Of a stretch of 64,000 nt of DNA, positions 10,744 through 21,385 are shown one piece after another. Position numbers and translations under genes: made by a program. Numbering within the stretch: position 1 is the stretch's first letter; each line of letters begins with the position of its first letter. The DNA is from Phialophora verrucosa. Taxonomy: Eukaryota > Ascomycota > Eurotiomycetes > Chaetothyriales > Herpotrichiellaceae. The stretch is from assembly GCA_002099365.1 (NCBI GenBank), contig MSED01000013.1, positions 992,001-1,056,000 on the forward strand. Direction: 5' to 3'. The notes below the pieces were generated by a model that was not told where the DNA came from, searched no databases, and saw nothing but the letters and a program-made list of their open reading frames with translations.

Positions 10744-12546
10744 ATGCCTCAGACAGGGTTCCAGGCTCTGATCCTGTGCGGGCCAGGCATTGGGCTCAGC
10801 ACCTTCACCAGCGTTCCCGCGGAATTTCCCAAGGCCCTGGTGGAAGTGGCAAATCGACCTATGGTCTGGTATGTGCTGGACTGGTGCTACCGCATGGGCG
10901 TGACAGACATCACTCTGATCACGCCGCCGACATCGAAAGACACGATCGCTGCCGCTCTCGCGCAAAATCCATACCTCACAAGCCTGCCTTCACCATCTGC
11001 AGATCTCCTAGCCCCTGCATCACTAGAATACACGACTCCTACCGCCGAATTACTCAGACTGCCAGAGGTACAGGAGGTGATCAAGTCAGACTTTTTGCTC
11101 CTGCCGTGTGACCTGATCTGCGACATCTCGGGCGACCAGTTCCTGGAGACGTACTTCACCCAGGTGGGTGGGCCTGGTGGCATTGGTGCGAGCTCAGGCC
11201 TGGAATCCGATATGTCGCGAACTGAACTACTGTCCCTCGGAGGCGAGAGGCGAGGTCGTCGTGGCGGCCTATCAATATGGTATAATACCGTGGACCGGGA
11301 GGAGAGCGTCAAGGGCGAAGAATGCGACTTCATGTGCACCACGAAACTCGACTCCGAGCACAGCCTCCCTTTGGCAAAGACTGCGTCTCTACAGTGCCAG
11401 GGCGTACTCCGCAACCTGGTCTGGGCGATGCCTATGTCCGAACTATGGGACCAAGTCGAGGAAGACAAGTCGTTCAAGATCCGGCAATCTCTACTACGCA
11501 AGCACGGCTCTATCAAGTGCATGACCAAGTATCGTGACTCGCACATCTACTTCTTCCCTTACTGGGTCAAGGACTTTGCCAACTTCAACGAAGACTTTGA
11601 GTCTGTCAGCGAAGACCTGGTCGGGACGTGGGCGAAGTTAGAATGGCGCAAACCAGGCTACCGCGCCCGATTTGGCGCGAGAAAAATATTCGCACAGCAG
11701 CCGCGTCTGGAGAACGGGAATGTGCACACGCATGAGCGGCCGATCGAAGAAGAAATCGACCTCCTATCGCTGAGTAGCACCCACGTCACGGAGCACCCAG
11801 CATTGGAGCCTCTCTCAGCACCACGCACCGCCCGCCTCGCGTCCCGCGTCCACGCGGACGAAGAAGACCGCACCCTGTCGCCCCAGGACAACACCACCCA
11901 AGGGGCCCTCGTCGAAGATTCGGGCCCTATCCCCGTCATACCCCCAATCCTCTCATATATCCTTCCATCCGCACCCGACGCGCCACTAGTCCGCCGTGTA
12001 GACAGCACGCCGCTGCTCCTCTCTGTCTCCCTGTCGCTCGCAAAACTTCCTTCGTTAGAAGACAATCTCGCGGCGGGCTCCAAATCGGCGGCTTCGCCCT
12101 TCTCGCACGCCGCGAAGATCCACCCCACCGCCACGATCGCCTCTCGCGTCACTATCTCCCGCTCCGACACGCTCATCGACAGTAATAGCACTATCGCCAC
12201 GCAGTGCGTGATAAAGAACAGCGTGATTGGCGCGTCCGTCGCCATCGGCACAGGGACACGGATCACAGGCTGTGTTATCATGGATGGCGCGACAATTGGC
12301 GATAAATGCGTGTTGACGGGCACGGTGGTCGGCAAGAAGAGCAAGGTCGGGAACAAATCCTCGTTGACGAACTGTGAGATCCAAGATGGGAACGTTGTGG
12401 CTGACAGCACCGAGGGCAAGGGTGAGAAGTATCTCGTCGGAGGGTTGGAGGATGAGATGGAGGAAGGAGAGGGGCTGGGATTTGACGACGATGGTGAAGA
12501 CGAGAGTGGTGGTGAGGGCGAACGGTCGGACATGGATGAGAAATGA
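10744..12546 (+). CDS. GCD1: translation initiation factor eIF2B subunit gamma (Gcd1-like)
   Basis: 600 residues from the ATG at 10744, where similarity to the family begins (MPQTGFQALILCGPG). eIF2B is the GDP/GTP exchange factor for eIF2, and gamma forms its catalytic subcomplex with epsilon. The N-terminal half is a nucleotidyltransferase-like fold: GPGIGLSTFT in place of the glycine-rich loop, EFPKALVEVANRPMVWYVLDW, and DFLLLPCDLICD. The C-terminal part from about 12118 has hexapeptide repeats of a left-handed beta helix (ATIASRVTI, CVIKNSVIGASVAIGTG, CVIMDGATIGDKCVL). The end is very acidic. A ~130-residue Pro/Ser-rich insert (about 11700-12060) separates the two halves. It lies on the same strand as the Gtr2 gene, both being nutrient-responsive translation functions, but nothing shows shared control. 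Confidence 0.88.
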   Translation: MPQTGFQALILCGPGIGLSTFTSVPAEFPKALVEVANRPMVWYVLDWCYRMGVTDITLITPPTSKDTIAAALAQNPYLTSLPSPSADLLAPASLEYTTPTAELLRLPEVQEVIKSDFLLLPCDLICDISGDQFLETYFTQVGGPGGIGASSGLESDMSRTELLSLGGERRGRRGGLSIWYNTVDREESVKGEECDFMCTTKLDSEHSLPLAKTASLQCQGVLRNLVWAMPMSELWDQVEEDKSFKIRQSLLRKHGSIKCMTKYRDSHIYFFPYWVKDFANFNEDFESVSEDLVGTWAKLEWRKPGYRARFGARKIFAQQPRLENGNVHTHERPIEEEIDLLSLSSTHVTEHPALEPLSAPRTARLASRVHADEEDRTLSPQDNTTQGALVEDSGPIPVIPPILSYILPSAPDAPLVRRVDSTPLLLSVSLSLAKLPSLEDNLAAGSKSAASPFSHAAKIHPTATIASRVTISRSDTLIDSNSTIATQCVIKNSVIGASVAIGTGTRITGCVIMDGATIGDKCVLTGTVVGKKSKVGNKSSLTNCEIQDGNVVADSTEGKGEKYLVGGLEDEMEEGEGLGFDDDGEDESGGEGERSDMDEK

Positions 12547-13740
12547 GTGACGCAGATGAGAGATTAGACACAAAAGATACGAGCGGCGCCGACTCACGGG
12601 AGATGCTGGCTACCACCACGCCTGGCGGCACGACAGCTGAAGCCCCGTTGAGACGGACGCATCCTGTCGTGGGGTTCCCCACTGACCTTCCAGTCTCGTA
12701 GTTCCTGATCGATGACGATGCTCTGACCCGTGGTGTAAGGAGGCTAAGAAGGGATGTTCGGATATTGTCCAGCACAACCCGCACGCTGTATTAAGGAATG
12801 AAGTGCTAGAGCTAGGCAAAATAAGGAACGGATAGGAAACCGATCGTGTTGATGGGCCAGTATTGTGTCTGGAAGAATCAAGACGCCGTGCTCAAGCGGA
12901 AATCGAACCCGTAGGGAACGCGTGTTGGCCATATAACTTCGTTACGTTTGAAGCCTTCAACGATCATTGGGGTCGATGGCGGATGAGAAGAACTGGTGAT
13001 GGAGGTTGCTCCCAACTGCGGGAGTTAAGATCCGCCTGGGTTCAAACGTTTGTGAGAAATTCGTCCAGAGAAGTGGCTTAATCTTGTGGTTGTGGAAATC
13101 ACCAAGAGGACGTCGGGATCTCTGAATATGCTCAGTGTTGTGGAAAGCGGGGGAAGGAATTTGGGCCTGGTTCATTGTGAATGCATGGGGGATGCTTCGA
13201 CTTGAAATCTCCGAGTTCGAAGAATATGCTAATTAAGCTATCGTCCACCCCGACCGACGATGTTGTGTTAGTCTAGGCACTGTCAATTAGACTATGGACA
13301 GCGGAAGACATTTAGCTACTAGGCTTCATATGACGAAGGGAAAGTTGTTCAAGGCATCAATGCACGTTGAGCTACCAGGTGACAGATAGATGGCTAATCT
13401 CTCGATAGAGGATTTAATACCAGTGCCTTTAATGTTCTTTGTCGTCTCCTGCCCCCGGCACCGACTAGAGTGTTAAATGCTTTTGATACTCGGTACCTGA
13501 AGTAGCAATGCCCATATGATTGCCTGACTTGAATTGACATGGGGTCGCTGGGCACCTAGGCCACCTGAGCACACCCCGCACCACGTCAGTGGCCTTCGCT
13601 TCACTCGCGTTGAGCAACCCAAGTGTCGCCATACTGTAAAAAGCCACAACTCTCGAATGTTCATGATTATCTAGTATTAATACTTAATGTTAACGTTTCA
13701 GGCCAACGGATGATAGATGTTCGCAGAGGGTAAGTCTTCT
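12547..13740. other. intergenic, no gene seen
   Basis: No frame with family features is present on either strand. A TTCGA-containing stretch near 12895-12925 on the minus strand recalls a tRNA T-loop, but no tRNA can be folded from it. Confidence 0.45.
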
Positions 13741-14040
13741 AGATTCCACCGGGTCGAATACTCGTAGATACTAAAAGCCTTCTTACTTATAAAACCTAAC
13801 TTTTCCGTAGATATTTTAGAAAAGGACCTTAACTTATAATCCCTCTAGATGTTTAATAGATTTATAATTTCTATTAAAGGTTATATATATACTTTATCTA
13901 ATATATAAGTAGTAGCGATTACGTAAAATTATTAATCTATATAGTTAGGTGGCGAATTCTGTCTTGGCGGCGCTAGTAGCTATATGACTTTAACTTCTAC
14001 TTCTTAGTTTCAGCTTAACTTCTATTCTTCTACAACCTTT
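13741..14040. repeat. AT-rich patch with RIP-like dinucleotide signature
   Basis: By hand count this 300-base stretch has about 50 TpA and only about 8 CpA plus TpG dinucleotides, the pattern left by repeat-induced point mutation (C to T in CpA). It contains runs such as TTATATATATAC and has no open frame. It probably is a decayed repeat or transposon remnant; no terminal repeats or coding remains can be read. Confidence 0.6.
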
Positions 14041-14171
14041 TAACCCGTTAACCAAGACAAATTAATGCCTTTATAGGCCGCCGCTAACATCCTTTCCATG
14101 CAACCTCTCAAATCAGCAGCCAAGATTCGCAGGCCAAAAAAGTCGTGCAGGCCCGTGCTGCTGGGGCGGCA

Positions 14172-16445
14172 ATGGCCGTGGCAGGGCCCGTGATGCGTAC
14201 CAAACGTCGCCTGGAAGAAATCGAGAATGATAAGTTTGTAAGTGACATCCTCTGCAGCGTCTTGCCTTCCCCTTTAGACGGCACGTTTCCATGAGCGATG
14301 GCTATTTTTAGAGCAGTCTGCTTCACAGGCCAATAAGGTGACCTCAGCTAGGAGATGCAACCAATGCACCTACACACATGTATAAGTATACTTCTTTGGT
14401 TGACGGAAAATAGATTCGCCTTATAACATATATGCGAGGATAAAAGTTAATCATTCTTTCTACCTAGCACAAGGCTGGTCCCGGTCCCGTCGTGATCGAA
14501 TTATCCGACTCGGACTCTCAACGCGAGGTGAGCTCCATGGCAGCAAGCCGCGCCCTCTTTCCCCTTCCCACAATATTCTGCACCCACTTAATTTGACTTT
14601 TCGCTGACTTCGACCTTTCAATAGACATCACCTTCGGATCCTCCCTCCAAACGCCACAAGTCCCGCACGCGAGCAGAAAATGGGACTCGGTCAAGCTCCT
14701 TGTCACGTGTCAAGCTCGAAAATGCCAAGACATCTCGCCTTCCAGCGCCCTCAACAGCAGCGTCACATATTTCTCAACCTGAAAGATCCCTCTTCACGGC
14801 TGCTCGTGGTAGAGTGCCTTCGTCGAATGGCATTTCGGATGGGTTGTTTTCCAAGCAGAGTATTACCAGATTTGACCTGACCGGCGACTCGTCTCCAAGT
14901 CCTTCTCGGCTGCAATCACCGTCTGCCTTACCGACCAGAAATACAAAGCCTTCTGCAACACGTGGCAGCCCTCTGCTCGATAGAGTTCAAGAGGTGAGAC
15001 AGGCGAACTCCTACAGATCGCCATATGTCGGCTCAAGACTGTCATCCGACACACGGTCGAAGAATGTGGCTATCGAACGTGAGAGGCCAAGGAGTGCCAA
15101 GAAGTCAATCCCCCTTGCAGATCTGTCAGTCGAGGTTCCGCGGATAATATCAGCCGAGCGTCGAGATCTCACTACGACTCAACGACAATCACATATTACA
15201 GTGGAGGTTAAGAACCCAGAACCGCTGTCAAAATCGAGGTTGGAACATGAGGCGGAAAAAAAGAGACTATTTTCTCAGCTGAAGCTCTCTACCAAGCTTG
15301 TCCACGAGAATCCCGCATTGGTCGAGCAGTACTTTGGACAGACCGGGTATTCGGGGGCTTTCAGCGTCGAAGACAGAGAAGAAATTACGTTTATGACATC
15401 AGCGGCATCTAGGAAGAAGAGGAGAGTAAACCGAACCGAGATTAAGCTGGAAGTTGAGTCCTTGACCCGGTCAGTGGAAGGCCTGCAACTCAACAAACAG
15501 CTTATCCATCCTTCACTCACTGCCAGAGATATTCTGTTGAGTCGATTCGATAAACAGGGCAGTCCGCCGTTGACCTTCTCGAATACCGTCAACGACAAGA
15601 TTCTTCACGGCAAATTCCAGTTTCTCAACCAGTACATCATTGGCGAGAACGTCAGACCAGCGCCTCCATCGACGAACAGAGGCTGTGAATGCACCGATTG
15701 CAGTCTTGGCTCATGCATATGCGTTACCACGATCAAGAGTTACACCCGGCGTCCCGATGGCATGGTCGTCCTCGCGAGTGAATATATCAAACGCGAGATC
15801 GATCCTACAGGACCTCACTTCGAGATAACAGAATGTAACGAGATCTGCAGCTGTGGCCCAGATTGTTTCAATCGCGTGGTCAGCAAAGGTTGTACCGTTC
15901 CTTTGGAAATCTTTCACACCAAGAAATGCGGCTATGGAGCACGTTCTTCTCAAAACATTGTCAAGGGCCAGTTCATCGAGGCGTACTTTGGCGAAGTTAT
16001 AACGCTTGCTGAGCTTCTACGCCGTGAGGATGCAGAAAACGACGGCGACCCCAGCTATATTTACGCCTTGGACTGGTTTACGGGAGCCGGTAACGCCACG
16101 TATTTTGTGGACGGCAAGTACTGCGGGTCAGCTATGAGATTTGTCAACCACAGCTGCAATCCGAATGCCAGGTGCTTTACAGTCCAGACCCATAAGGAGG
16201 ATCGAAAGGTTTATTGCCTGGCATTCTTCGCGATCAGGGATATCCCCGCTGGTACGGAGATTCGAATCGACTACCTTGGCGAACGCGACTCGAAAATATC
16301 GTCGCAACAGGAAGCAGACCACCAGCAAGCGGATGGCGAAGATTCGGACGACTTAGTGAAGTGTCACTGCGGCGAGAAGAATTGTCGAGGTACCTTCTGG
16401 GTACCTGGAGGCAAGGGTCGAAGACGGCGCAGGAAAGGACAATAA
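14172..16445 (+). CDS. histone H3 lysine-9 methyltransferase, SUV39/Clr4/DIM-5 type
   Basis: Likely exons 14172-14237, 14314-14337 (a 24-base microexon), 14468-14527 and 14625-16445, giving 656 residues. The big exon holds the full catalytic unit: pre-SET with nine zinc cysteines (CECTDC, CICV, then CNEICSCGPDC), a SET domain (GYGARSS, EAYFGEVIT, RFVNHSCNPNARC near residue 558, IRIDYLG) and post-SET CHCGEKNC. DIM-5/Clr4 enzymes trimethylate H3K9 and direct heterochromatin and, in fungi, DNA methylation of RIP-mutated repeats. No chromodomain is seen. The ~400-residue N-terminal part is Ser/Arg-rich, and its third exon encodes VVIELSDSDS, a SUMO-interaction-like motif. The large exon and the third exon are firm; the microexon acceptor (TTTTTAGAG) and the start ATG are less sure, and a further 5' exon is possible. 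Confidence 0.85.
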
Positions 16446-17356
16446 ACTCGACCGGTGGCGGGTCCGCTCGGGCTCATCAACAGTTGCGAGCAGCCTACCT
16501 CGGCCAAAGGACCGACCTTCAAGCTGATACTCGTGCATCGAATGCGTGTGGAACGTATCGGATGATTGGACTGCAATGGGCTATTGACGACGGGAGAATA
16601 GATGACAGCTTTCTACTAGGAAATTGGTAAGTATGGCGCAGTGGACCTGGTTATTGGAAGAAGACACGGTGCATAAAATGCCCCTACCAGTTGATATCAT
16701 GTGAGCGATGGTGTTTTTGGTGGATAGCTTGGTGCAGACGGACAGGTGACTTGGAACAATATGACATGAGCCTGCATGGGTGAACATGGACGGGAGTAAG
16801 CATGAAAGAAATTGATCTAAACAAGCAAAGCATGCATTATAGTCGGCTTGGTGTCGCTGTGACTAATGAGCCGGAAGTGACAGGCACTTAAGCACTCGAA
16901 AATGCGACGAGAGCATCGAGCGTCATGATCATTATGTGACTTCGATTAAGTCCGTGGCCAATGCACGGTCAACTGGACAGATTCAAGCTAGGAAGAAGTG
17001 CCTCGGCGACACATGTTTTGTTCCACTCGTATTCCCGTATTAATCGGGGTGTAGGGTGGACTGTGGACTGTCACGACTGTGCACTCGTAGTCCTTTCAGA
17101 TCCACGACATCCGTCACGAAAGGGCGAAGGGCGCCCAAAGCGAGAAAGCAAGAAAAGGAGGAGGCAAAATGGCGAGACGCGCATCACGTCAGCAACGGGA
17201 TGACCAACGGTGACGGCGACGTCCCGACAGGCGTTGTTGTTGAGGTAGGAGTAGGAGTTATGTCCAACGGTAATACTCAGACGGAGTTGTGAATCGTTGC
17301 CTAAAGCCACAGGGGCCACCGAGAACAAGAACTGCGAGTGACGGATGTCCTGGCTC
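16446..17356. other. intergenic, no gene supported
   Basis: Short frames only. A glycine/valine-coding frame at 17200-17290 (+) and a leucine-rich frame opposite it have no family features and no convincing splice partners. Confidence 0.4.
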
Positions 17357-17877
17357 CTAAACCAGCAGGTCAAGTTCCGGCAGGTTCCAGGCCCCAACAA
17401 AGGCGTGCGCGGGGCCATCAAGGCCTGGAAGGAGGGAGTTACGGACGTACTCGTCGTACTCACGGGCAAGCTGAGGTCTGTACCAGTTTGACCTCGGTGA
17501 GCAGGCAGAACGATGATTACTATTCAACACCTTTCTCACCCATTGTCTATTCCCTTTCCAGCTAGATCTGAACGACCAGACATGCACGTCGATGACACCA
17601 GCATCCCAATCGAGGAATAATAAGACAGCCTCAGGCAGGTTCATCTCCTCCCAGCCCTTCCGGCCCTGGCTCGGGATTTTGAGACGCTCCGGAAATCCCA
17701 TCATCATCGGGCTCTCGTCGAGCAGCTGACAATGGATTTTCCCTCACTTGCGTGGGATCTCCTGCCTGGTTTATAAAGAAATCTCACCGTGACGCGCCAT
17801 ATCTGGGGCGTATCAGCCCATGGGGTCCTGACTAATGCCGCGGGCCTGGCGCTCGACTCTGCTAAAGCAGCAATCAT
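17357..17877 (-). CDS. possible small gene of unknown function
   Basis: I do not recognise this. A frame on the minus strand starts at ATG 17877, runs 30 codons to a GTGAGA donor at 17787, and joins after a CAG acceptor to 17725-17357. The joined protein reads naturally, for example PWADTPQIWRVT, then LLDESPMMMGFPERLKIPSQ and EMNLPEAVLLFLDWDAGVID. Between about 17460 and 17570 the composition worsens, so another intron may be there. No branch-point consensus is clear in the first intron. On the opposite strand, bases 17370-17470 also read plausibly (VKFRQVPGPNKGVRGAIKAW), so the strand is not certain. It could be a decayed gene. It lies upstream of and divergent from the bZIP gene. Confidence 0.3.
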
Positions 17878-18291
17878 CGGATTGCCGTAGTATTACAACC
17901 ACCTTCCCGCTGTTTGGAATCTGCCTCTTGCGAGACTCCACGCTTCCACTCTGCAGAACTGGACGACTGACCTGCCTCACACTATCTGCTGGCTTGCGAG
18001 GATTCGGTGGCGTCGAGAAAATAGAACAAACCGAAGTAGAGGGGATTTCAGCTGGATGACTGTCTGCCCACTCCACGCTGAAATCCAGCTTCTGGACGTC
18101 TTCTCAGTTACCTATCCAGGAGAAAGCAGCAAATCGACTAAAGAGACGCTCGGCGGCCTTTGCTAATACTCACCATTGTCGGTCACAGCAACACAAAAGT
18201 CCCCTATACTGGACCGACCGACAGCCTTCCCCAGCCTTTTCCCAGTCAGGTTCAGTAATCATTGTTCGGACCCGTGGTCTCGATTACGACA
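17878..18291. other. bZIP gene upstream region
   Basis: No gene is supported. This short stretch is the presumed promoter and leader of the bZIP gene. I see no clear TATA box or named operator. Confidence 0.4.
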
Positions 18292-20409
18292 ATGTCCGTC
18301 GCTATGCCAATGCACGCCTTCACCAAGCAAGGATATGGCAACCGAACATATTCATCGCTGCAGTCGATCTTGGATGATCCCACACACCTACTCATGTCTT
18401 CCCAGAGAGTTGAGCGGCCCACAGGTGGGGACCTAGACATCTTGTCTGCCTCCCAGTATCCCCAAGGACTCATGCAGCCCTACGAAGAAATGGAGGAGCA
18501 GAACCCGCGGAAGCGAAAAGCAACCACCTCAGTGGACCAACTTTACGGCGGTATCGTGCTGACTGGGGGTTCTGCCGCGAGCGAGAGTGTTCATTCTTCG
18601 TCTGCGGAACAGGAACCATCTTCGACCCAGAAGAAAGCAAAGTCCACCAAACGAGCTTCGACCAACGACGGCGATGACCAGGCAATGGAGAAGAAGCAGA
18701 GAGGGCGACCAAGGCTTGACACCCATGATGAGACGGCAGCAGACCGCCGCCGTACCCAGATCCGGTTGGCACAAAGGGCATACCGCCATCGCAAGGAGAC
18801 GACTATCTCGGCGCTGAAGCAGAAGGTGACAGACCTCCAGAACACAATCGAACAGATGAACAAGACATTCCTGACCCTGCACGATAACATGGTCGACGCC
18901 GGCATCCTGGCCTCTCACTACTCGTTGGGTCGTCAGCTCCAGTCGGCCACGGAAGAGTTCGTCGCCCTCTCCAAGATTGCATCACCCGAGTCGGATGATG
19001 AAGAAGAGGCCGCCATCGCGGCCCTCACCCAGGGTGAAGGCAAGGCATCTCCCGAAGCAGGTGAGAAAAGCAACAACAGGCGAGGCAGCGCCCACAAAGA
19101 CGCAAAGTCCTCGTCTACAAGACCGTCGGCGAAGAAGACTAATGTACGTCGCGGTGTCAGCTTCAACGACCACAGCTCCACCGACGCAGAAGCCGACGTG
19201 GAAGAATTACCGGCCTCTGTCCAGCCCGACAACACCTTCCTCGCACTATCGCAGACAGCCTGGACAACCGACAACTCCAACATCCACGGCCTGAATGACG
19301 TTCTCTCCTTCAACGCCACCATCCCCGACGTCATCCTCTACGACGATCCGAACGAGAGACTCGTTGTCGAGAGACCCCTCAAGCCGGCCCACCAGCCCGA
19401 AGGCTCCTACACGTACTCGTTCCAAGAGACGACGTTTGCGCGCCGCCTGCACCGGATGTGCCTGGAGCGAGCGTTCCGGAACCTCACCAACCCGAACATC
19501 GACCCGGCGTACATCAAACGCGCGTTCCGCTTCACCTTCTGCTTCTCCAACCGCAAGCGCATGCTCCAGCGGTTCCAGGAGATGCTGAAGCGCCGGGCCG
19601 GCGAGTCGCTGGAGAATTGGAACGTGCCCTTTTTCCACATCGGCGGCGCGGGCACCCACTTCCCCCGGCGCGACGACGAAGGCAACCCCATCTACCCGCC
19701 CAACATGGTCAGCCCGGCCAAGGCGTTCGGCCCGCAACCCTATGTCGAGGCCGAGACTCCGCGGTTCGAGGCCTCCATGCAGGAGATGCTGGACAACATC
19801 GGCTTCGGCGGCATCTGGTTCGACAGCCACGACGTCGAGGAGTACCTCAAGACAAAGGGCATCTACCTCGACGGGCAGAGCAGCTTCATCGAAGTCGACC
19901 CCACGGTCCTCTCGCTCGTCAAGTCGACCACCTCGACTACCATGACGACAGCCAGCGACGGGACGTCCACGTCCGACCGGTCCCCGCTCGAGACTGCCCT
20001 GCGAACGCCCTCCCCGCTCCTCCCCACCGAGCACTTCACCGACCCGTTCATCACCCACGACCTCTCGGAGCTGTACCCGGCCCACCATCCCACCACGACC
20101 ATGGCCACGGGCACGCCGACAGCGACGTTATTCCCCCCATTGGCGGCGTCACGCGCCCCGACGCCCAAATCCACGGGCGACGACGTCTGGGCGAGTTTCC
20201 CCTTCCCCGGGGTCGTCCCGGGGTCCCAAGCCCAGCAGCCTACGTTCTCGGACCTGCTGGGCTCGAGGAGGCAGAATCCGCTCACCTTTGACGTGGAGAT
20301 GTTTCTCGAGCGCATGATCGAAGGGAGCGCCTGTCTCGGACGCGCCCCCGGCTTCAGAAAGGCCACCATCGACGACGCCCTCGTCACGAGTCTGCAGGAG
20401 GGGTTCTAG
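18292..20409 (+). CDS. bZIP transcription factor, fungal AP-1-like with conserved C-terminal domain
   Basis: A single exon of 705 residues from the first ATG in frame at 18292. The basic region RRRTQIRLAQRAYRHRKE lies near residues 152-170 and a leucine zipper follows (ALKQKVTDLQNTIEQMNKTF). A nuclear-localisation-like KKAKSTKR and an AT-hook-like RGRPR stretch come just before it. A second conserved block, about 19410-19860, starts YSFQETTFARRLHRMCLERA and includes KRAFRFTFCFSNRKRMLQRF and the IGGAGTHFPRRD segment; this block accompanies the bZIP in a group of filamentous-fungal regulators whose targets I cannot name. Ser/Thr/Pro-rich tails follow. The 3' half is very rich in G or C at third codon positions, which creates long shadow frames on the other strand. 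Role as a DNA-binding regulator is secure; the regulon is not. Confidence 0.85.
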   Translation: MSVAMPMHAFTKQGYGNRTYSSLQSILDDPTHLLMSSQRVERPTGGDLDILSASQYPQGLMQPYEEMEEQNPRKRKATTSVDQLYGGIVLTGGSAASESVHSSSAEQEPSSTQKKAKSTKRASTNDGDDQAMEKKQRGRPRLDTHDETAADRRRTQIRLAQRAYRHRKETTISALKQKVTDLQNTIEQMNKTFLTLHDNMVDAGILASHYSLGRQLQSATEEFVALSKIASPESDDEEEAAIAALTQGEGKASPEAGEKSNNRRGSAHKDAKSSSTRPSAKKTNVRRGVSFNDHSSTDAEADVEELPASVQPDNTFLALSQTAWTTDNSNIHGLNDVLSFNATIPDVILYDDPNERLVVERPLKPAHQPEGSYTYSFQETTFARRLHRMCLERAFRNLTNPNIDPAYIKRAFRFTFCFSNRKRMLQRFQEMLKRRAGESLENWNVPFFHIGGAGTHFPRRDDEGNPIYPPNMVSPAKAFGPQPYVEAETPRFEASMQEMLDNIGFGGIWFDSHDVEEYLKTKGIYLDGQSSFIEVDPTVLSLVKSTTSTTMTTASDGTSTSDRSPLETALRTPSPLLPTEHFTDPFITHDLSELYPAHHPTTTMATGTPTATLFPPLAASRAPTPKSTGDDVWASFPFPGVVPGSQAQQPTFSDLLGSRRQNPLTFDVEMFLERMIEGSACLGRAPGFRKATIDDALVTSLQEGF

Positions 20410-21385
20410 ATTCGGGGGGAAACATGTGATCCTGTACGGAGTATCCGTTGAACAAACTCCAACTGGGCGCGGCGTGACGATCGTACATGATCTGGAATGA
20501 AAATGAAATGGACGGAAAATGGACCAAGGGGCCGAAGCAAGGGTTTCGCACACAAGAGGAAATATTAATGCGTTTGAGACGCGAAGTCGAAAACCGGGAA
20601 AACAGCATCTCCCGCCTGCGTGCTTGTTGCTTGCTTCCTGCTTGTCAGATCAGGTCAGATCTACAGTGTAGTTTAATATCTCTATCCTGCCGGGGCGATG
20701 ATGGTGACAGAGATGTAGTATTCATTCACCCAACATCACACCAGACCAGACGCATTCCCTCCCTACCTACGTATCTACCTACGTACGCTACAGTCGACCG
20801 AAAACGTCGTCTTTCACATTTCACGGTCCCCACGAAGTCTCTGCTCTGGCTAGTCCGTCAAAACGATCCTTCCATTCCATTCCATTCCTGTAGACATGGT
20901 CCATGATAGAGGGACTCCGACCCTTGGCCTCGACTCGAACAGAAACAGAAACAAAACCACGACAGAATAAACCCAAACTTGAAGATCGCTCTCCGTGCCT
21001 CTGTATTAGCAAGTATATGTTGGTATCATAAAACGTCAAAAGTGCATCCATCATGCCCCGAGAAGTCAGTGCCGAGGCCGCCCCCTGCAATCAAGCACAC
21101 CCAAAAACCGATGTCGTCTTCCAATGCCGGCGAGAAAGAACCGAAAGGCCCAAAGTTTGACTCTTTTCCTTCACCTCTTACACATTGCACATCGTAAATT
21201 CATTTTGTTGCCGGGCCGGAAACGGAAAATCCATGTCGACCCCTCCACACACTCCACCGTAGGCTGACTGGCAGAAACCAAGAAACAGCAGCACGATCGA
21301 GGCAATCTGACGTGGTGACGTGGTCCCTGCTACCGAGACCCGCCGCCAGGACCTGTGCCCCAAGTGATCATGGTGAGTTGAGGTC
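20410..21385. other. intergenic between converging genes, no gene seen
   Basis: Only short frames without family features. Low-complexity patches occur, such as CCTACCTACGTATCTACC near 20760 and AACAGAAACAGAAACAAAACC near 20938 (split over two short runs). Confidence 0.4.

Noticed and set aside
12890..12930. TTCGA-containing stretch on the minus strand, like a tRNA T-loop
   Set aside because: The flanking bases do not form a 5-bp T-stem, and no A-box, anticodon arm or acceptor stem can be placed at the right distances.
13660..14060. Centromere or intact transposon in the AT-rich patch
   Set aside because: The patch is only a few hundred bases long and has no terminal repeats or transposase or reverse transcriptase remains, so only a small RIP-like relic can be supported.
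16128..16630. Frames on both strands across the end of the SET gene
   Set aside because: They overlap the well-supported SET and post-SET coding sequence in other frames and have no independent evidence.
19246..20291. 280-codon minus frame and 277-codon plus frame within the bZIP gene
   Set aside because: Both are off-frame readings of the GC3-rich 3' half of the bZIP gene; compositions are extreme in Arg, Gly, His and Pro.
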